Source: Desertimonas flava
GTDB lineage: Bacteria; Actinomycetota; Acidimicrobiia; Acidimicrobiales; Ilumatobacteraceae
Assembly (NCBI RefSeq): GCF_003426815.1
Contig: NZ_QKYK01000007.1
Span: 124,001 to 188,000 of the forward strand
Length of the DNA: 64,000 nt
Reading direction: 5' to 3'
The translations under genes and the position numbers were made by a program. Shown here piece by piece: positions 1 through 8,352 of this stretch. Within the stretch, counting starts at the first letter, position 1. The number at the start of each line of letters is the position of its first letter. The notes under the pieces were generated by a model. The model was given only the letters and a program-made list of their open reading frames with translations. It was not told where the DNA came from and searched no databases.

Positions 1-126
1 GAAGTGGACGGCGTTGGGTGCGTCGATCGCCGCCCAGGCCCGACTCGTGGACCCGAGGCTGCACACGACCACCGGCTCGGGCCCGATCGCCGCGGCGATC
101 GTCGCGGCGGCGACTTCGCGCCTCAT
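1..126 (-). CDS. Sulfopyruvate decarboxylase-like subunit beta (ComE-like), N-terminal fragment
   Basis: The window edge cuts this gene; only the first 42 codons are visible. They read MRREVAAATI, then PEPVVVCSLGSTSR. The short VCSLGSTSR stretch fits the start of the thiamine-diphosphate-binding half of split TPP decarboxylases such as ComE, where a similar Gly-x-x-Ser-Arg segment occurs. Its ATG overlaps the stop of the ComD-like gene by four bases (ATGA), so the two are translationally coupled, as expected for an alpha-beta decarboxylase. Known ComDE converts sulfopyruvate to sulfoacetaldehyde in coenzyme M synthesis. The substrate here is not known; a phosphonopyruvate-type or other 2-oxoacid decarboxylase is equally possible from so short a piece. 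Confidence 0.6.
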   Translation of the reverse strand, partial: MRREVAAATIAAAIGPEPVVVCSLGSTSRAWAAIDAPNAVHF

Positions 127-626
127 GACGTCACCTCGCCGGCGATGCGCAGAGCGGGCCGATCGGCCAGCAGCACGACGGGTCGGCGGCGCAACTCGGC
201 CTGCTGCCGCGCGGGGCCGAGCACGTCCCACCCGTTCGGGCCGTCGACGCGCGACCACGGGATCCCGATGGCGTCGAGCACCGGGATGGTGACCGCGCCC
301 TTGTACTGCTGGTAGTAGAAGGCGTCGCCGGGCCCGCCGCGGTCGGCGGCCACGATGAGCGCGGGAATCTGGTGGTGATGGGCCAGGCCGGCGAGGGCGT
401 TGACCGACAGCAGCAGGCCGGCGTTCTGGCAGAGCACCATCGCCCGGCGACCCCCGAGCCACGCTCCCGCGCAAACACCGATCGCGTCGTCCTCGCGAGC
501 GACGCGCACCAGCTCGACGTCGAGCGCGGAGTCGGCGAACTCGATGCCGTCGCTCAGCCACGAGTCGGGCACGGTGGCGATCAGGTCGATGCCCGCGCCG
601 CGAATGGCCTGGGCGAGGTCAGTCAC
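123..626 (-). CDS. Sulfopyruvate decarboxylase-like subunit alpha (ComD-like), TPP enzyme
   Basis: A 167-residue protein, the usual length of ComD. It resembles the pyrimidine-binding half of split thiamine-diphosphate decarboxylases: IDLIATVPDSWLSDGIEF near the N terminus, VRVAREDDAIGVCAGAWLGG (containing the conserved activating Glu region) at about residues 45-65, and a core with LCQNAGLLLSVNALAGLA. I chose the GTG start at 626 because GGAGG stands nine bases upstream; the open frame extends further but without family similarity. The start overlaps the end of the molybdenum hydroxylase gene by eight bases and the stop overlaps comE by four. It therefore acts in the same operon as the aldehyde-oxidase-like enzyme and the sulfonate-type importer. 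A decarboxylase producing an aldehyde would feed that oxidase; this is inference. Confidence 0.75.
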   Translation of the reverse strand: MTDLAQAIRGAGIDLIATVPDSWLSDGIEFADSALDVELVRVAREDDAIGVCAGAWLGGRRAMVLCQNAGLLLSVNALAGLAHHHQIPALIVAADRGGPGDAFYYQQYKGAVTIPVLDAIGIPWSRVDGPNGWDVLGPARQQAELRRRPVVLLADRPALRIAGEVTS

Positions 627-3600
627 GTGCCAACCTCCGCATCGCCCGCCCGGCGAGGGCGGCGACGGCATCGAGCTTCCACGCGTTGTCCCGCAGCGGA
701 TGGGCCGACGCCTCGAGATCGGCATCGACAGCGCGACGGAAACGATCGGCGCGAGCAGGCCCCGGGCCGACACCTGAGGCAGCGCGCTCGGCACCTCGCG
801 CCCGCCACGGTGTGGGCGCCACGGCGCCGAGCACCACCCGGACGTCGCGCAGCGTGCCGGCCGGATCGCCGAGCGCCGTCACCGCCGCCGAGCAGGCGGC
901 GAAGTCGCCATCCCAGAGAGCGAGCTTCTCGAACGCCTGCGTCCGATCGGCGTCGGCCACCGCGATGTGCACCCCGACGAGCACGTCGCGATCGCCGAGC
1001 ACGCTCTCGCCGGGACCCGTGTACAGCTCGGCGATCGGCAGCATGCGATCGCCACGAGGACTGCGAACATGGGCCGTGGCGTCGAGGGCGACGAACACCG
1101 TCGCCAGGTCCGACGGCGTGACCGCCTGGCATCGGTGGGCCCCGATCACGGCGTGGCTGAGGCGATGCTCACCGTCGACGGCGTAGCAGGGGCACGTGAC
1201 GCCGCCGCGCTTGTAGCAGTCGAACCCGTTGCGGAAATACCAACAGCGCTTGGCCTGCAGGAGGTTCCCGGCCACGGTGGCCGTGGTGCGCAGCTGCTCA
1301 GAGGCGATGGTGCCGACCGCCTCGGCGACCATCGGCAGTCGAGTGGCGCAGGCTGCCGCCAGGTCGGCGAGCGTGACGGCGCCGCCGATCACGACGTCGC
1401 CGGTCGGTCCGACCTGGAGCTCGCGCAGCCCGGTCATGTCGCGCGTCGACACCAGTCTCACGGGCGACATCAGGCCCTGCTGACGTTGCACCATCACGTC
1501 GGTGCCGCCGCCGACCAGGGTCTCCCCCGGTGCGACGAGGCCCGAGCGCCGGACCCCTTCGATCGGCCGGCGCGACCGACGCCGGGCCAGCTTGGTGCCG
1601 TGGTTGTGCAGCACCCAGTGCAGGCCGAGCGGGTACGCCCGACGCATCGCCTCCACCCACCACTGGTGCGGATGACTGCGCCATGCCCGTGGCGGTCGCC
1701 GCCCGTGGCGCTCGGCCAACGCCTGCAGCACGCGGTCGGGGCTCAGCGGCACCTCGCGGAAGCGGATCCCGATGGCGTCGTACACGGCGTTGGCGAGGGC
1801 GGCCGGCGCGGGCACGAGGCTCATCTCGGCGACGCTCTTGGCGTCGAACGGACCGGCGTCCTCGCGACCCTCGACGAGGATCGTGCGTACCGGTGGCACG
1901 TCGCCCGACCGCGGCAGGCCGTAGTGGACGTACGCCGGGTTGACCGTCCGGCCGTGGTCGTGCAGGAGGCGCTCGGAGAGGGCCGCGCCGAGGCCCATCG
2001 CCACACCACCGATGATCTGGCCCTCGGTCTGCGTGGGGTTGAGCGCCCGGCCGATGTCGTGGGCGGCCACGTAGTCGACGACGGTGATCACACCGGTCTC
2101 CGGGTCGACCTCCACCTCGCACGCGTGGGCGGCGAAGGTGTAGCTGGCGGCCACGTTGGGGGTGGGGTTGCTCGGGTCGTAGAGCTCCATGCGGGGATCG
2201 AGCCACTCGCGCTGGATGGTGAGGACTCCGTCGTGCGCACCCGGGTCGAGCCGCACGAGATCTCCGAGCTCGACGTCGCCCTGCGGCGAGCGCGCCAATC
2301 CGTCGCGCAACGTGATCTCGTCGGTGCCGAGCTTGGCGGTGGCCAGCCCACGCAGATGCTCGGCAGCCGCCTCGGCCGCCACCCGCACGGCGTGGCCTCC
2401 CATGTGGGTCCCACGCGACGACCAGGCGCCCTGGTCGTACACGCCGAGGTCGGCCATCTCGACGCCGATCTGCTCGGGGTCGAGCCCCAGCAGCTCGCCG
2501 GCGATCTGGGCGAGGAGCGTCCGCTGACCGGTGCCGGCGTCGGCGCCGCCGAAGCGGACGGACACGCGTCCGTCGACGTCGATGTCGATCGCCGCCTCGC
2601 TCCGGTTGGCGTCGGGGAAGGCGTAAGAACCGCTGCCGTGCGACGCCGCGGCCACCCCGACGCCGCGGTAGGGGCGGCGTTCGCGCTTCTTGCGATCCCA
2701 GTCGATGGCCTCACGAACGGCATCGAGGCACTCGGCGAACCGGGCCGAGCCGAGCTTGGACCCGTTGAGCATCGTCGTGCCGGGCAGGTTGGCGTTGCGC
2801 CGCCGCAGCTCGATCGGATCGACGCCCACCTTCTCGGCCAGCTCGTCGATCTGCTGCTCGGTCGCGAACGTCACCTGCACCGCGCCGTAGCCGCGGAACG
2901 GGCCGGCCGGCTGCGTCGCCGTGTCGATCAGGCGGGCGTCCCACGACGCACCCTTGGGGTCGTAGATCGAACCGAGCGTCTTGATCCCGACGCGCATCAC
3001 GGCCGGGCCGTAGTGGTTGTAGGCGCCGTTCTCCACCTCGACGTCGGCGTGCAGGGCGGTGATCCGTTGTTCCGCGTCCACTCCCGTCGTCAGCCGGACC
3101 CGGAACGGATGGCGGGTCTTGGTGACGGCGAACTCCTCGTTGCGGTCGTACACCAGCCGCACGGGCCGGCCGGTCAGCTGCGAGAGGCGGGCCGCCAACA
3201 CCTCGTGCTCGCACACCTTCGACTTGGCGCCGAAGCCCCCGCCCACCGCCACGTCGTGGCAGCGCACGTCGGCGACCGAGATGTCGAGCAGGCGGGCGAC
3301 CTCCTTGGCCACCATCATCGGCGCCTGCGTCGACACCCACAGCTCGAGCGTCCCGGAGTCGCCGTCCCAACGGGCGATCACCGACTGCGGCTCCATCGGC
3401 GCCTGCGACTGGCGGGGCCAGTAGAACTCGCCGGTCACGCGGTCGGTCACACGATCCCACGCCGCGGCGCCCTCACCCCAGCTGCCGGTGAGGTGGGACG
3501 AGACGTTCGGCTCGCCGGTCGCCCGGTCGTGCAGCACGGCGGCACGACGCCGTAGCGCCGACCGCACGTCGGTCGGGCCGCGGCGGCGCTTGTAGCGCAC

Positions 3601-4494
3601 GCGGACCAGCCCGGCGGCCTCGCGGGCGAGCTCCTTCGTGTCCGCGGCGACCACGGCGACGTCCTGGCCGATGTACCGCACCACGCCGTCGGCGAGCACC
3701 GGCCGGTCGGAGTCGGCGCCGTGCAGGTACTTCGTGCCCTTCGGGAAGTCGGCCGCCGTCAACACGGCGTGCACGCCGGGGAGCCGCAGGGCCGCGTCGG
3801 CGTCGATGCCGACGATCTCGGCATACGGCCACGGCGAGCGGACAACCGCTGCCTCCAGCAGGCCGTCGAGCTCGACGTCGGCCACGTACACGGACGCGCC
3901 ACTGGTGCGCTGCCGCCAGTCGTTGGGCCGTCGCCTGGCGCCCACCGACGTCGTCGACGACAGGGTGGTCGCCCGCGTGCTCGAGCGGCCGAGCAGCTCG
4001 GCCGGTTCGTCCGCAGCCCGCTCGCCGCGGCGTCGCGCCGCGACGTCGACCACGGCGTCGACGATCGGCCTGCCGCCGGTGCACCGGCAGATCACGCCGC
4101 TCATCGCGTGGGCGATCGCCGTCGGGTCGAGCCCGTCGGCTGCCGCGGCCTCCTGGGCGACGTGGTCGCCGAGCACCACCTGGCCCGACGTGCAGAAGCC
4201 GCACTGGAACCCGCCGTGGTCGGCGAGCAGGGCCCGCAGGTCCTCGGCGCCGTCGGCCACGTGCTCGATCGTCTCGACCGGCTCGTCGACCAGGGCGGCG
4301 AGCGTCACGCACGACAGCGCCGGCCGGCCACCGATGCGCACGGTGCACGTGCCGCACTCGCCCCGACCGCACGACTCCTTGGTGCCCGACAGGCGGAGGT
4401 GATCGCGCAACGCGGTGAGCAGCGACGTGCCCGGCTCGAGCGAGAGCGTGTGTCGTGTCCCGTTGACGTGGAGCTCCACGTGCTGGGCCGTCAT
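619..4494 (-). CDS. Single-chain molybdenum hydroxylase (2Fe-2S, Mo and FAD modules fused), PaoABC/xanthine dehydrogenase family
   Basis: One uninterrupted 1291-residue frame carries three modules normally encoded as separate subunits in bacteria. Residues 1-165 are the 2Fe-2S subunit, with both cluster motifs visible (CGRGECGTC, then CGFC with ICRCTGG). Residues about 170-945 are the Mo-pterin subunit, with GGGFGAKSK, PFRGYGAVQ and a C-terminal SVAEMSLVPAPAALANAV segment that keeps the catalytic-type Glu. Residues about 950-1291 are the FAD subunit, with LVGGGTDVM and four cysteines in the pattern RCWYFRN, FDCYKRGG, VTCPC, HRC. The same pattern binds an extra 4Fe-4S cluster in PaoB/YagS and HcrB. 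The domain order (2Fe-2S, Mo, FAD) differs from eukaryotic xanthine dehydrogenase (2Fe-2S, FAD, Mo). The start overlaps the ATPase stop (ATGA). It probably oxidises an aldehyde or heteroaromatic compound; no signal peptide is seen, so it should be cytoplasmic. Confidence 0.9.
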   Translation of the reverse strand: MTAQHVELHVNGTRHTLSLEPGTSLLTALRDHLRLSGTKESCGRGECGTCTVRIGGRPALSCVTLAALVDEPVETIEHVADGAEDLRALLADHGGFQCGFCTSGQVVLGDHVAQEAAAADGLDPTAIAHAMSGVICRCTGGRPIVDAVVDVAARRRGERAADEPAELLGRSSTRATTLSSTTSVGARRRPNDWRQRTSGASVYVADVELDGLLEAAVVRSPWPYAEIVGIDADAALRLPGVHAVLTAADFPKGTKYLHGADSDRPVLADGVVRYIGQDVAVVAADTKELAREAAGLVRVRYKRRRGPTDVRSALRRRAAVLHDRATGEPNVSSHLTGSWGEGAAAWDRVTDRVTGEFYWPRQSQAPMEPQSVIARWDGDSGTLELWVSTQAPMMVAKEVARLLDISVADVRCHDVAVGGGFGAKSKVCEHEVLAARLSQLTGRPVRLVYDRNEEFAVTKTRHPFRVRLTTGVDAEQRITALHADVEVENGAYNHYGPAVMRVGIKTLGSIYDPKGASWDARLIDTATQPAGPFRGYGAVQVTFATEQQIDELAEKVGVDPIELRRRNANLPGTTMLNGSKLGSARFAECLDAVREAIDWDRKKRERRPYRGVGVAAASHGSGSYAFPDANRSEAAIDIDVDGRVSVRFGGADAGTGQRTLLAQIAGELLGLDPEQIGVEMADLGVYDQGAWSSRGTHMGGHAVRVAAEAAAEHLRGLATAKLGTDEITLRDGLARSPQGDVELGDLVRLDPGAHDGVLTIQREWLDPRMELYDPSNPTPNVAASYTFAAHACEVEVDPETGVITVVDYVAAHDIGRALNPTQTEGQIIGGVAMGLGAALSERLLHDHGRTVNPAYVHYGLPRSGDVPPVRTILVEGREDAGPFDAKSVAEMSLVPAPAALANAVYDAIGIRFREVPLSPDRVLQALAERHGRRPPRAWRSHPHQWWVEAMRRAYPLGLHWVLHNHGTKLARRRSRRPIEGVRRSGLVAPGETLVGGGTDVMVQRQQGLMSPVRLVSTRDMTGLRELQVGPTGDVVIGGAVTLADLAAACATRLPMVAEAVGTIASEQLRTTATVAGNLLQAKRCWYFRNGFDCYKRGGVTCPCYAVDGEHRLSHAVIGAHRCQAVTPSDLATVFVALDATAHVRSPRGDRMLPIAELYTGPGESVLGDRDVLVGVHIAVADADRTQAFEKLALWDGDFAACSAAVTALGDPAGTLRDVRVVLGAVAPTPWRARGAERAASGVGPGPARADRFRRAVDADLEASAHPLRDNAWKLDAVAALAGRAMRRLARD

Positions 4495-5300
4495 TCCGGG
4501 TGGACCGCCGACGTGACGAGGTCGGTGCGTCGCGCCGAGCCCATCACCTGGGAGAAGACGTTGGCGCGCAGGTGGGCGAACGCGGGCAGTTCCTTGGTGG
4601 CGATCTGGTCGCGCTGGCGGGGCAGATCGACGTCGATGACGTCGCGGACCACCGACGGTCCCTGGCTCAACACCACCACCTGGTCGGCGAGGTAGACCGC
4701 CTCGTCGATGTCGTGCGTGACGAACAGGATCGTCATCGAGTACTCGTCCCACAGGCGGCGCACGAGGTCCTCGAGGTTGGCCCGGGTCTGGGCGTCGACC
4801 GACGCGAACGGCTCGTCCATCAGCAGCAGCTGCGGCGACGTGGCCAGCCCGCGAGCGATGGCGACGCGCTGCTGCATGCCGCCCGAGAGCTGCCACGGGT
4901 AGAGCTTCTCGCTCCCGTCGAGACCCACCGAGTGCAGCGACTGTTCGACGATGACGGCGATCTCCTTGCGGCTCTTGCGCTGACCCTCGAGCGCCATCGC
5001 CACGTTCTTGCCCACCGACAGCCACGGGAACAGCGACCGGCTGTAGTCCTGGAAGACCATCGACATCCCTGGCGGTGGCCCGTCGATCGGCCGCCCGTTC
5101 ATGCGCACCTCGCCGCCGCTGATCGGGCGGAGGCCGGCGATGCTCATCATCAGTGTGGTCTTGCCGCAGCCCGACGGCCCGACGACCGAGACGAACGAGC
5201 CTTGCGGGACGGAGAAGGTGACCGATTCGATCGCCTTCACGAATCCGGATCGTGACGGGTAGCTCTTCGTGAGGCCGTCGATCTCCAACAGTGCGGTCAT
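4491..5300 (-). CDS. ABC transporter ATP-binding protein, nitrate/sulfonate/taurine type (SsuB/TauB-like)
   Basis: A 269-residue ATPase with a complete set of motifs: Walker A GPSGCGKTT, Q-loop MVFQDYSRSLFPW, signature LSGGMQQRVAIARGLA, Walker B LLLMDEPFASVD and switch His in FVTHDIDEAVYLAD. The FPW after the Q-loop and the DEAVYLAD end are typical of the SsuB/TauB/NrtD group. It energises import through the two permeases encoded immediately upstream (12-bp gap to the first). Its stop overlaps the start of the molybdenum hydroxylase gene by four bases. The imported compound is therefore likely a substrate of, or a precursor for, that enzyme. No binding-protein gene is present in this operon. 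Confidence 0.93.
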   Translation of the reverse strand: MTALLEIDGLTKSYPSRSGFVKAIESVTFSVPQGSFVSVVGPSGCGKTTLMMSIAGLRPISGGEVRMNGRPIDGPPPGMSMVFQDYSRSLFPWLSVGKNVAMALEGQRKSRKEIAVIVEQSLHSVGLDGSEKLYPWQLSGGMQQRVAIARGLATSPQLLLMDEPFASVDAQTRANLEDLVRRLWDEYSMTILFVTHDIDEAVYLADQVVVLSQGPSVVRDVIDVDLPRQRDQIATKELPAFAHLRANVFSQVMGSARRTDLVTSAVHPE

Positions 5301-5312
5301 CGGAGGCGTCCT

Positions 5313-6197
5313 TTACTCGTTGTGGCTTCTCGACTGGATGTGCCAGCGCAGGACCCGACGCTCGATCGTGACCGCGATGAGGTTCACGAGAATGCCGATG
5401 ATCGCCAGCAGGAACACGCCCGCCCAGACCTGGTTGTAGTTGAACATCCGCTGGGCGTAGACGATGTAGTAGCCGATCCCCGAGGCGGCGGCGAACAGCT
5501 CGCTCACCACCATGAGGATCAGTCCGATGCCGATGCTGATGCGGATGCCCGAGAAGATCTGCGGGCTGGCTCCGGGCAGCAGCACCTTGAAGAAGGTCCG
5601 CCAGCGGCTGAGGTGCAGGCTGCGTGCGGTGAGGAGTGACGTCTCGTCGATGTGGCGGACGCCATCCATCGTGTTGACGAGGATCACCCACATCGAGCCG
5701 AAGGCGATGAGGAAGACGTTCATCGACGAGGTGACGCCGAAGAGGACGACGGCGAGGGGAAGCAGCACCGTCGCCGGGATCGACATCAAGAAGCGGATCA
5801 GCGGGGTCAGGGCGAAGGCGACGTTCCGGGACATGCCCACGATCACGCCGACCGTGGTGCCGATGATGAGTGCGAACAGCCAGCCGCGGCCGGCGCGGGA
5901 CAGGCTGGCAAAGACGTTCTCCCGGAACGTCTCGGTGGTGAACAGGGTCCCCACCGAGCCGCTGAAGAACTCCTCGCGAACGGTGCTGAAGATGGTGGAC
6001 ACCGGCGGGAAGAACAGCGACGTGGAGCGCGAGGCCGCCCACTGCCACAGCAGCAGGAGGGCGGCGAGGAGCCACACCGTGGAGATGAAGCGGACGATGC
6101 GCCGACCGACGGCCATGGCGAAGCGGGCCAGTTTCGAGGGCGCCGCCCGGTCGGGCACGCCGACGGGGATCGCCGTGGACGGCGTGACGGCGCTCAT
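5313..6197 (-). CDS. ABC transporter permease, sulfonate/taurine type (SsuC/TauC-like)
   Basis: A 294-residue integral membrane protein of the BPD_transp_1 family. A short cytoplasmic N terminus is followed by WLLAALLLLWQWAA as first membrane segment and at least five more. The EAA-loop region reads SLHLSRWRTFFKVLLPGASP, and the usual GIRISIGIGLILMVVSELF segment follows. The ATG at 6197 shares one base with the stop of the neighbouring permease (TGATG), so the two are coupled and probably form a heterodimeric channel. The ATPase gene follows after 12 bp, with the SD-like GGACGCCTCCG region before it. Confidence 0.9.
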   Translation of the reverse strand: MSAVTPSTAIPVGVPDRAAPSKLARFAMAVGRRIVRFISTVWLLAALLLLWQWAASRSTSLFFPPVSTIFSTVREEFFSGSVGTLFTTETFRENVFASLSRAGRGWLFALIIGTTVGVIVGMSRNVAFALTPLIRFLMSIPATVLLPLAVVLFGVTSSMNVFLIAFGSMWVILVNTMDGVRHIDETSLLTARSLHLSRWRTFFKVLLPGASPQIFSGIRISIGIGLILMVVSELFAAASGIGYYIVYAQRMFNYNQVWAGVFLLAIIGILVNLIAVTIERRVLRWHIQSRSHNE

Positions 6198-7051
6198 CAG
6201 CGCTTCCTGTTCGCCGGCGACCACGGCAGGATGCGCCGATCGAGCCAGGTGAGGCCGAGGGCGATGAGCATGCCCAACAGGCCGACCACGACGACGCCGG
6301 CGTAGACGAAGTCGGGCTCCTGGATGTTCTGGTAGCGCAGGATGATCGTGCCGACGCCATCCGTGGCGCCGAGGAGCTCGGCACTGAGGATCACGATGAG
6401 CCCGATCGCCGCCGCCACACGGATGCCGGTCACGATCGCCGGGGCCGCCGCCGGCAGAACGACGCGTCGCACCACCTTGAACCCGCTCCATCGCAACGAG
6501 CGGGCGACCGTCTTCATCACCGGGTCGACGCCGCGTGAGCCGTAGAGGCTGTTCAGCAGCAGGGGCCAGAAGACCGAGTAGATGACGAGTGCCGACTTCA
6601 TCTCGTTGCCGAGACCCCACAGCAGGATGGCTACCGGGATGAGGGCCGTGCCCGGCACCGACCGGGCCGCGTCGACGACGAGCAACACCGGCCGCTCGAG
6701 GAACGGCAGGTACCCCAGCGCGAGACCGACGGGCACGGCGACGACCGTGGAGACCAGCAGGGACCACGCCCAGGTGCGCAGGGTGCCGCCGAGCGCTTCG
6801 AGGAAGACCCGGTCGGTCAGGAGGTCGGCCACCCGTTGGCCTACCGGCCACGGTCCGGGGATGGCGTCGGGGTTCAAGGTGCCCGTCGCCGACAGGATGG
6901 CCCAGACCCCGACGGCGGCGACGATCCCCGCCGCGCCGAGCAGCACGGGCTTGGCGATGCCGCGACCGCGCTCGCCTGCGTGCGGTGTCCGGCGAACGCG
7001 ACTGAGGACGGAGCGCGTCGGCACGGCCATCGCGGACGGAGCATCACTCAT
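6197..7051 (-). CDS. ABC transporter permease, sulfonate/taurine type (SsuC/TauC-like), first gene of the operon
   Basis: A 284-residue permease paralogous to its downstream neighbour. Hydrophobic segments include PVLLGAAGIVAAVGVWAIL and SLLVSTVVAVPVGLALGYL. The EAA-type loop is SLRWSGFKVVRRVVLPAAAP, followed by GIRVAAAIGLIVILSAELLG. GGAGGAGTG lies eleven bases before the ATG. This is the promoter-proximal gene of the operon running down to position 1: two permeases, ATPase, molybdenum hydroxylase, ComD- and ComE-like subunits. The absence of a binding protein is odd for this transporter class, which needs one. Confidence 0.9.
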   Translation of the reverse strand: MSDAPSAMAVPTRSVLSRVRRTPHAGERGRGIAKPVLLGAAGIVAAVGVWAILSATGTLNPDAIPGPWPVGQRVADLLTDRVFLEALGGTLRTWAWSLLVSTVVAVPVGLALGYLPFLERPVLLVVDAARSVPGTALIPVAILLWGLGNEMKSALVIYSVFWPLLLNSLYGSRGVDPVMKTVARSLRWSGFKVVRRVVLPAAAPAIVTGIRVAAAIGLIVILSAELLGATDGVGTIILRYQNIQEPDFVYAGVVVVGLLGMLIALGLTWLDRRILPWSPANRKR

Positions 7052-7425
7052 CGGAGGTGCACTCCTCCGACTTCGTGGTCCAGGTCCACTCGATACCCCT
7101 CTCGTCAGCCTTGTTGATCGTTCAATCCGCGAGCGGCGGCCCGCGGCACTCCCCAGTTGACCGGCAATGTGTAACAGCCGTGTCTCCGGAGTGTCAACAT
7201 GAGATTTCGGATGGTGGATTGTCGTTCCGCATCGCGAGACGCTCTACTCCAGGTGTTACCCCGGGTTCGGGGGATCACGACGAGCTCGTCCCACAACCAG
7301 CGTGATGCCATCCCGCGATGGGCAACGCCACTGACACACCGCGCCGAGGCCCCGGCGTCCGGCCCACGATGGCCGCCTCCGGGACCGACCGTCGGTGTCC
7401 TTCGTGGCGTCGATGCGGCGCCGAT
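7052..7425. other. Intergenic region without a gene
   Basis: This 374-bp gap separates the operon start at 7051 from the 3' end of the methyltransferase gene. It contains the promoter candidate at 7169-7197 and little else that I can support. A short minus-strand open frame (7105-7311) has no Shine-Dalgarno sequence and no recognisable product, so I do not call it. Confidence 0.5.
7169..7197 (-). promoter_or_regulatory. Candidate promoter of the transporter/molybdenum hydroxylase operon
   Basis: Read on the minus strand the sequence has a perfect -35 hexamer TTGACA (7197-7192), a 17-bp spacer and TTACAC (7174-7169) as a weak -10. It lies 118 bp before the first permease start. This is a motif match only. 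Confidence 0.4.
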
Positions 7426-8220
7426 TCAGGCGACGCGAGCGACCATCAGCACGGGGCTGAGGATGCCGGCGGCGGCCGCGGCGAGATTGTTGAGGACGCG
7501 CTCGACGAATCCGGGGCCGAACAGATCGGCGGGCGTCAGGGGGCCGGGCGGCGGACCGGCGGCGGGGTCCAGCAGCTCGTCGTCGCGCTCGACCACGAAC
7601 CCGGCGTCGGTGAGGAACTGCCGGTACGTCTCGCGGCGCTCGACGAACGACGATCGCTCGTCGTCGGCCCACGGCAACGGATAGGTCAGGTCGCCGTCGC
7701 CGACGCGCATCTGGTCGTACACGGCGAACCGACCATCGGGGCGCAGGACCCGGCGGACCTCGGCGATGACCAGATCCTTGCGCTCGATGTTCATGCCGAC
7801 GTGGAGCAGCATCGCCCGATCGAACGACGCGTCGGCGAACGGCATCGACGTCGCCGAACCCACCTCGAACGACACCGAGTCACTCAGTCCCACCCGCGCC
7901 GTCAGCGCCCGGGCCAGCTCGACGAAGGCCGGGCTCAGATCGATGCCCGTCACGTGGCAACCGTGCCGCGCGGCAGCGAGACGGGCAGGCCCGCCGACAC
8001 CCGAGCCGACGTCGAGGAGCTCGGAGTCCGCATGGACGTCGAGGGCGCCGAACAACCGCTCGGTGGCGGCGACGGATCCGGCGTGGAGTTGGTCGAGACC
8101 GGAGAGATCGTCGACGGTCAGCGTCGTCGCGTCGACCCCCACCCGGGCCAAGGCATCGAGCACGACCGCCTCCAAGTCGCTCCGGTGATAGTGGTCCCGT
8201 ACGAGGTTCTCGGCGTCCAT
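7426..8220 (-). CDS. Class I SAM-dependent methyltransferase
   Basis: A 264-residue methyltransferase. Motif I is LLDVGSGVGGPARLAA at about residue 70, followed by the acidic residue in VTGIDLSPAFVELAR, the SATSMPF post-II region, and VLRPDGRFAVYDQM. These make it a Methyltransf_11/UbiE-like small-molecule enzyme; the acceptor cannot be read from sequence. I place the start at the ATG at 8220 because AGGAGG stands eight bases upstream; an in-frame earlier start at 8271 lacks one. It is divergent from the AhpD-like gene, with 132 bp between their starts. Confidence 0.85.
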   Translation of the reverse strand: MDAENLVRDHYHRSDLEAVVLDALARVGVDATTLTVDDLSGLDQLHAGSVAATERLFGALDVHADSELLDVGSGVGGPARLAAARHGCHVTGIDLSPAFVELARALTARVGLSDSVSFEVGSATSMPFADASFDRAMLLHVGMNIERKDLVIAEVRRVLRPDGRFAVYDQMRVGDGDLTYPLPWADDERSSFVERRETYRQFLTDAGFVVERDDELLDPAAGPPPGPLTPADLFGPGFVERVLNNLAAAAAGILSPVLMVARVA

Positions 8221-8352
8221 CGCGACCTCCTGTTCCGGCGAGAGCCAAGCACGTCGGACGCCCGCCGTCACGCAGATATCGCCGCACCGGCCGCTTCGTC
8301 ACATTCCTCGCCCGGCGGGCGTCAAGTGATCAGAGACCTCGAGGAGGAACCA

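Noticed and set aside
967-3555. A plus-strand open frame of 862 codons
   Set aside because: It is antisense to the molybdenum hydroxylase, rich in Arg, Gly and His, and shows no domain; a composition artefact of high GC.
4495-6384. A continuous upstream extension of the molybdenum hydroxylase frame to 6384
   Set aside because: The extension runs antiphase through ATPase and permease genes with good motifs; the true start is the ATG overlapping the ATPase stop.
7105-7311. Small minus-strand open frame in the gap before the transporter operon
   Set aside because: It overlaps the promoter candidate, has no ribosome site and resembles no protein.
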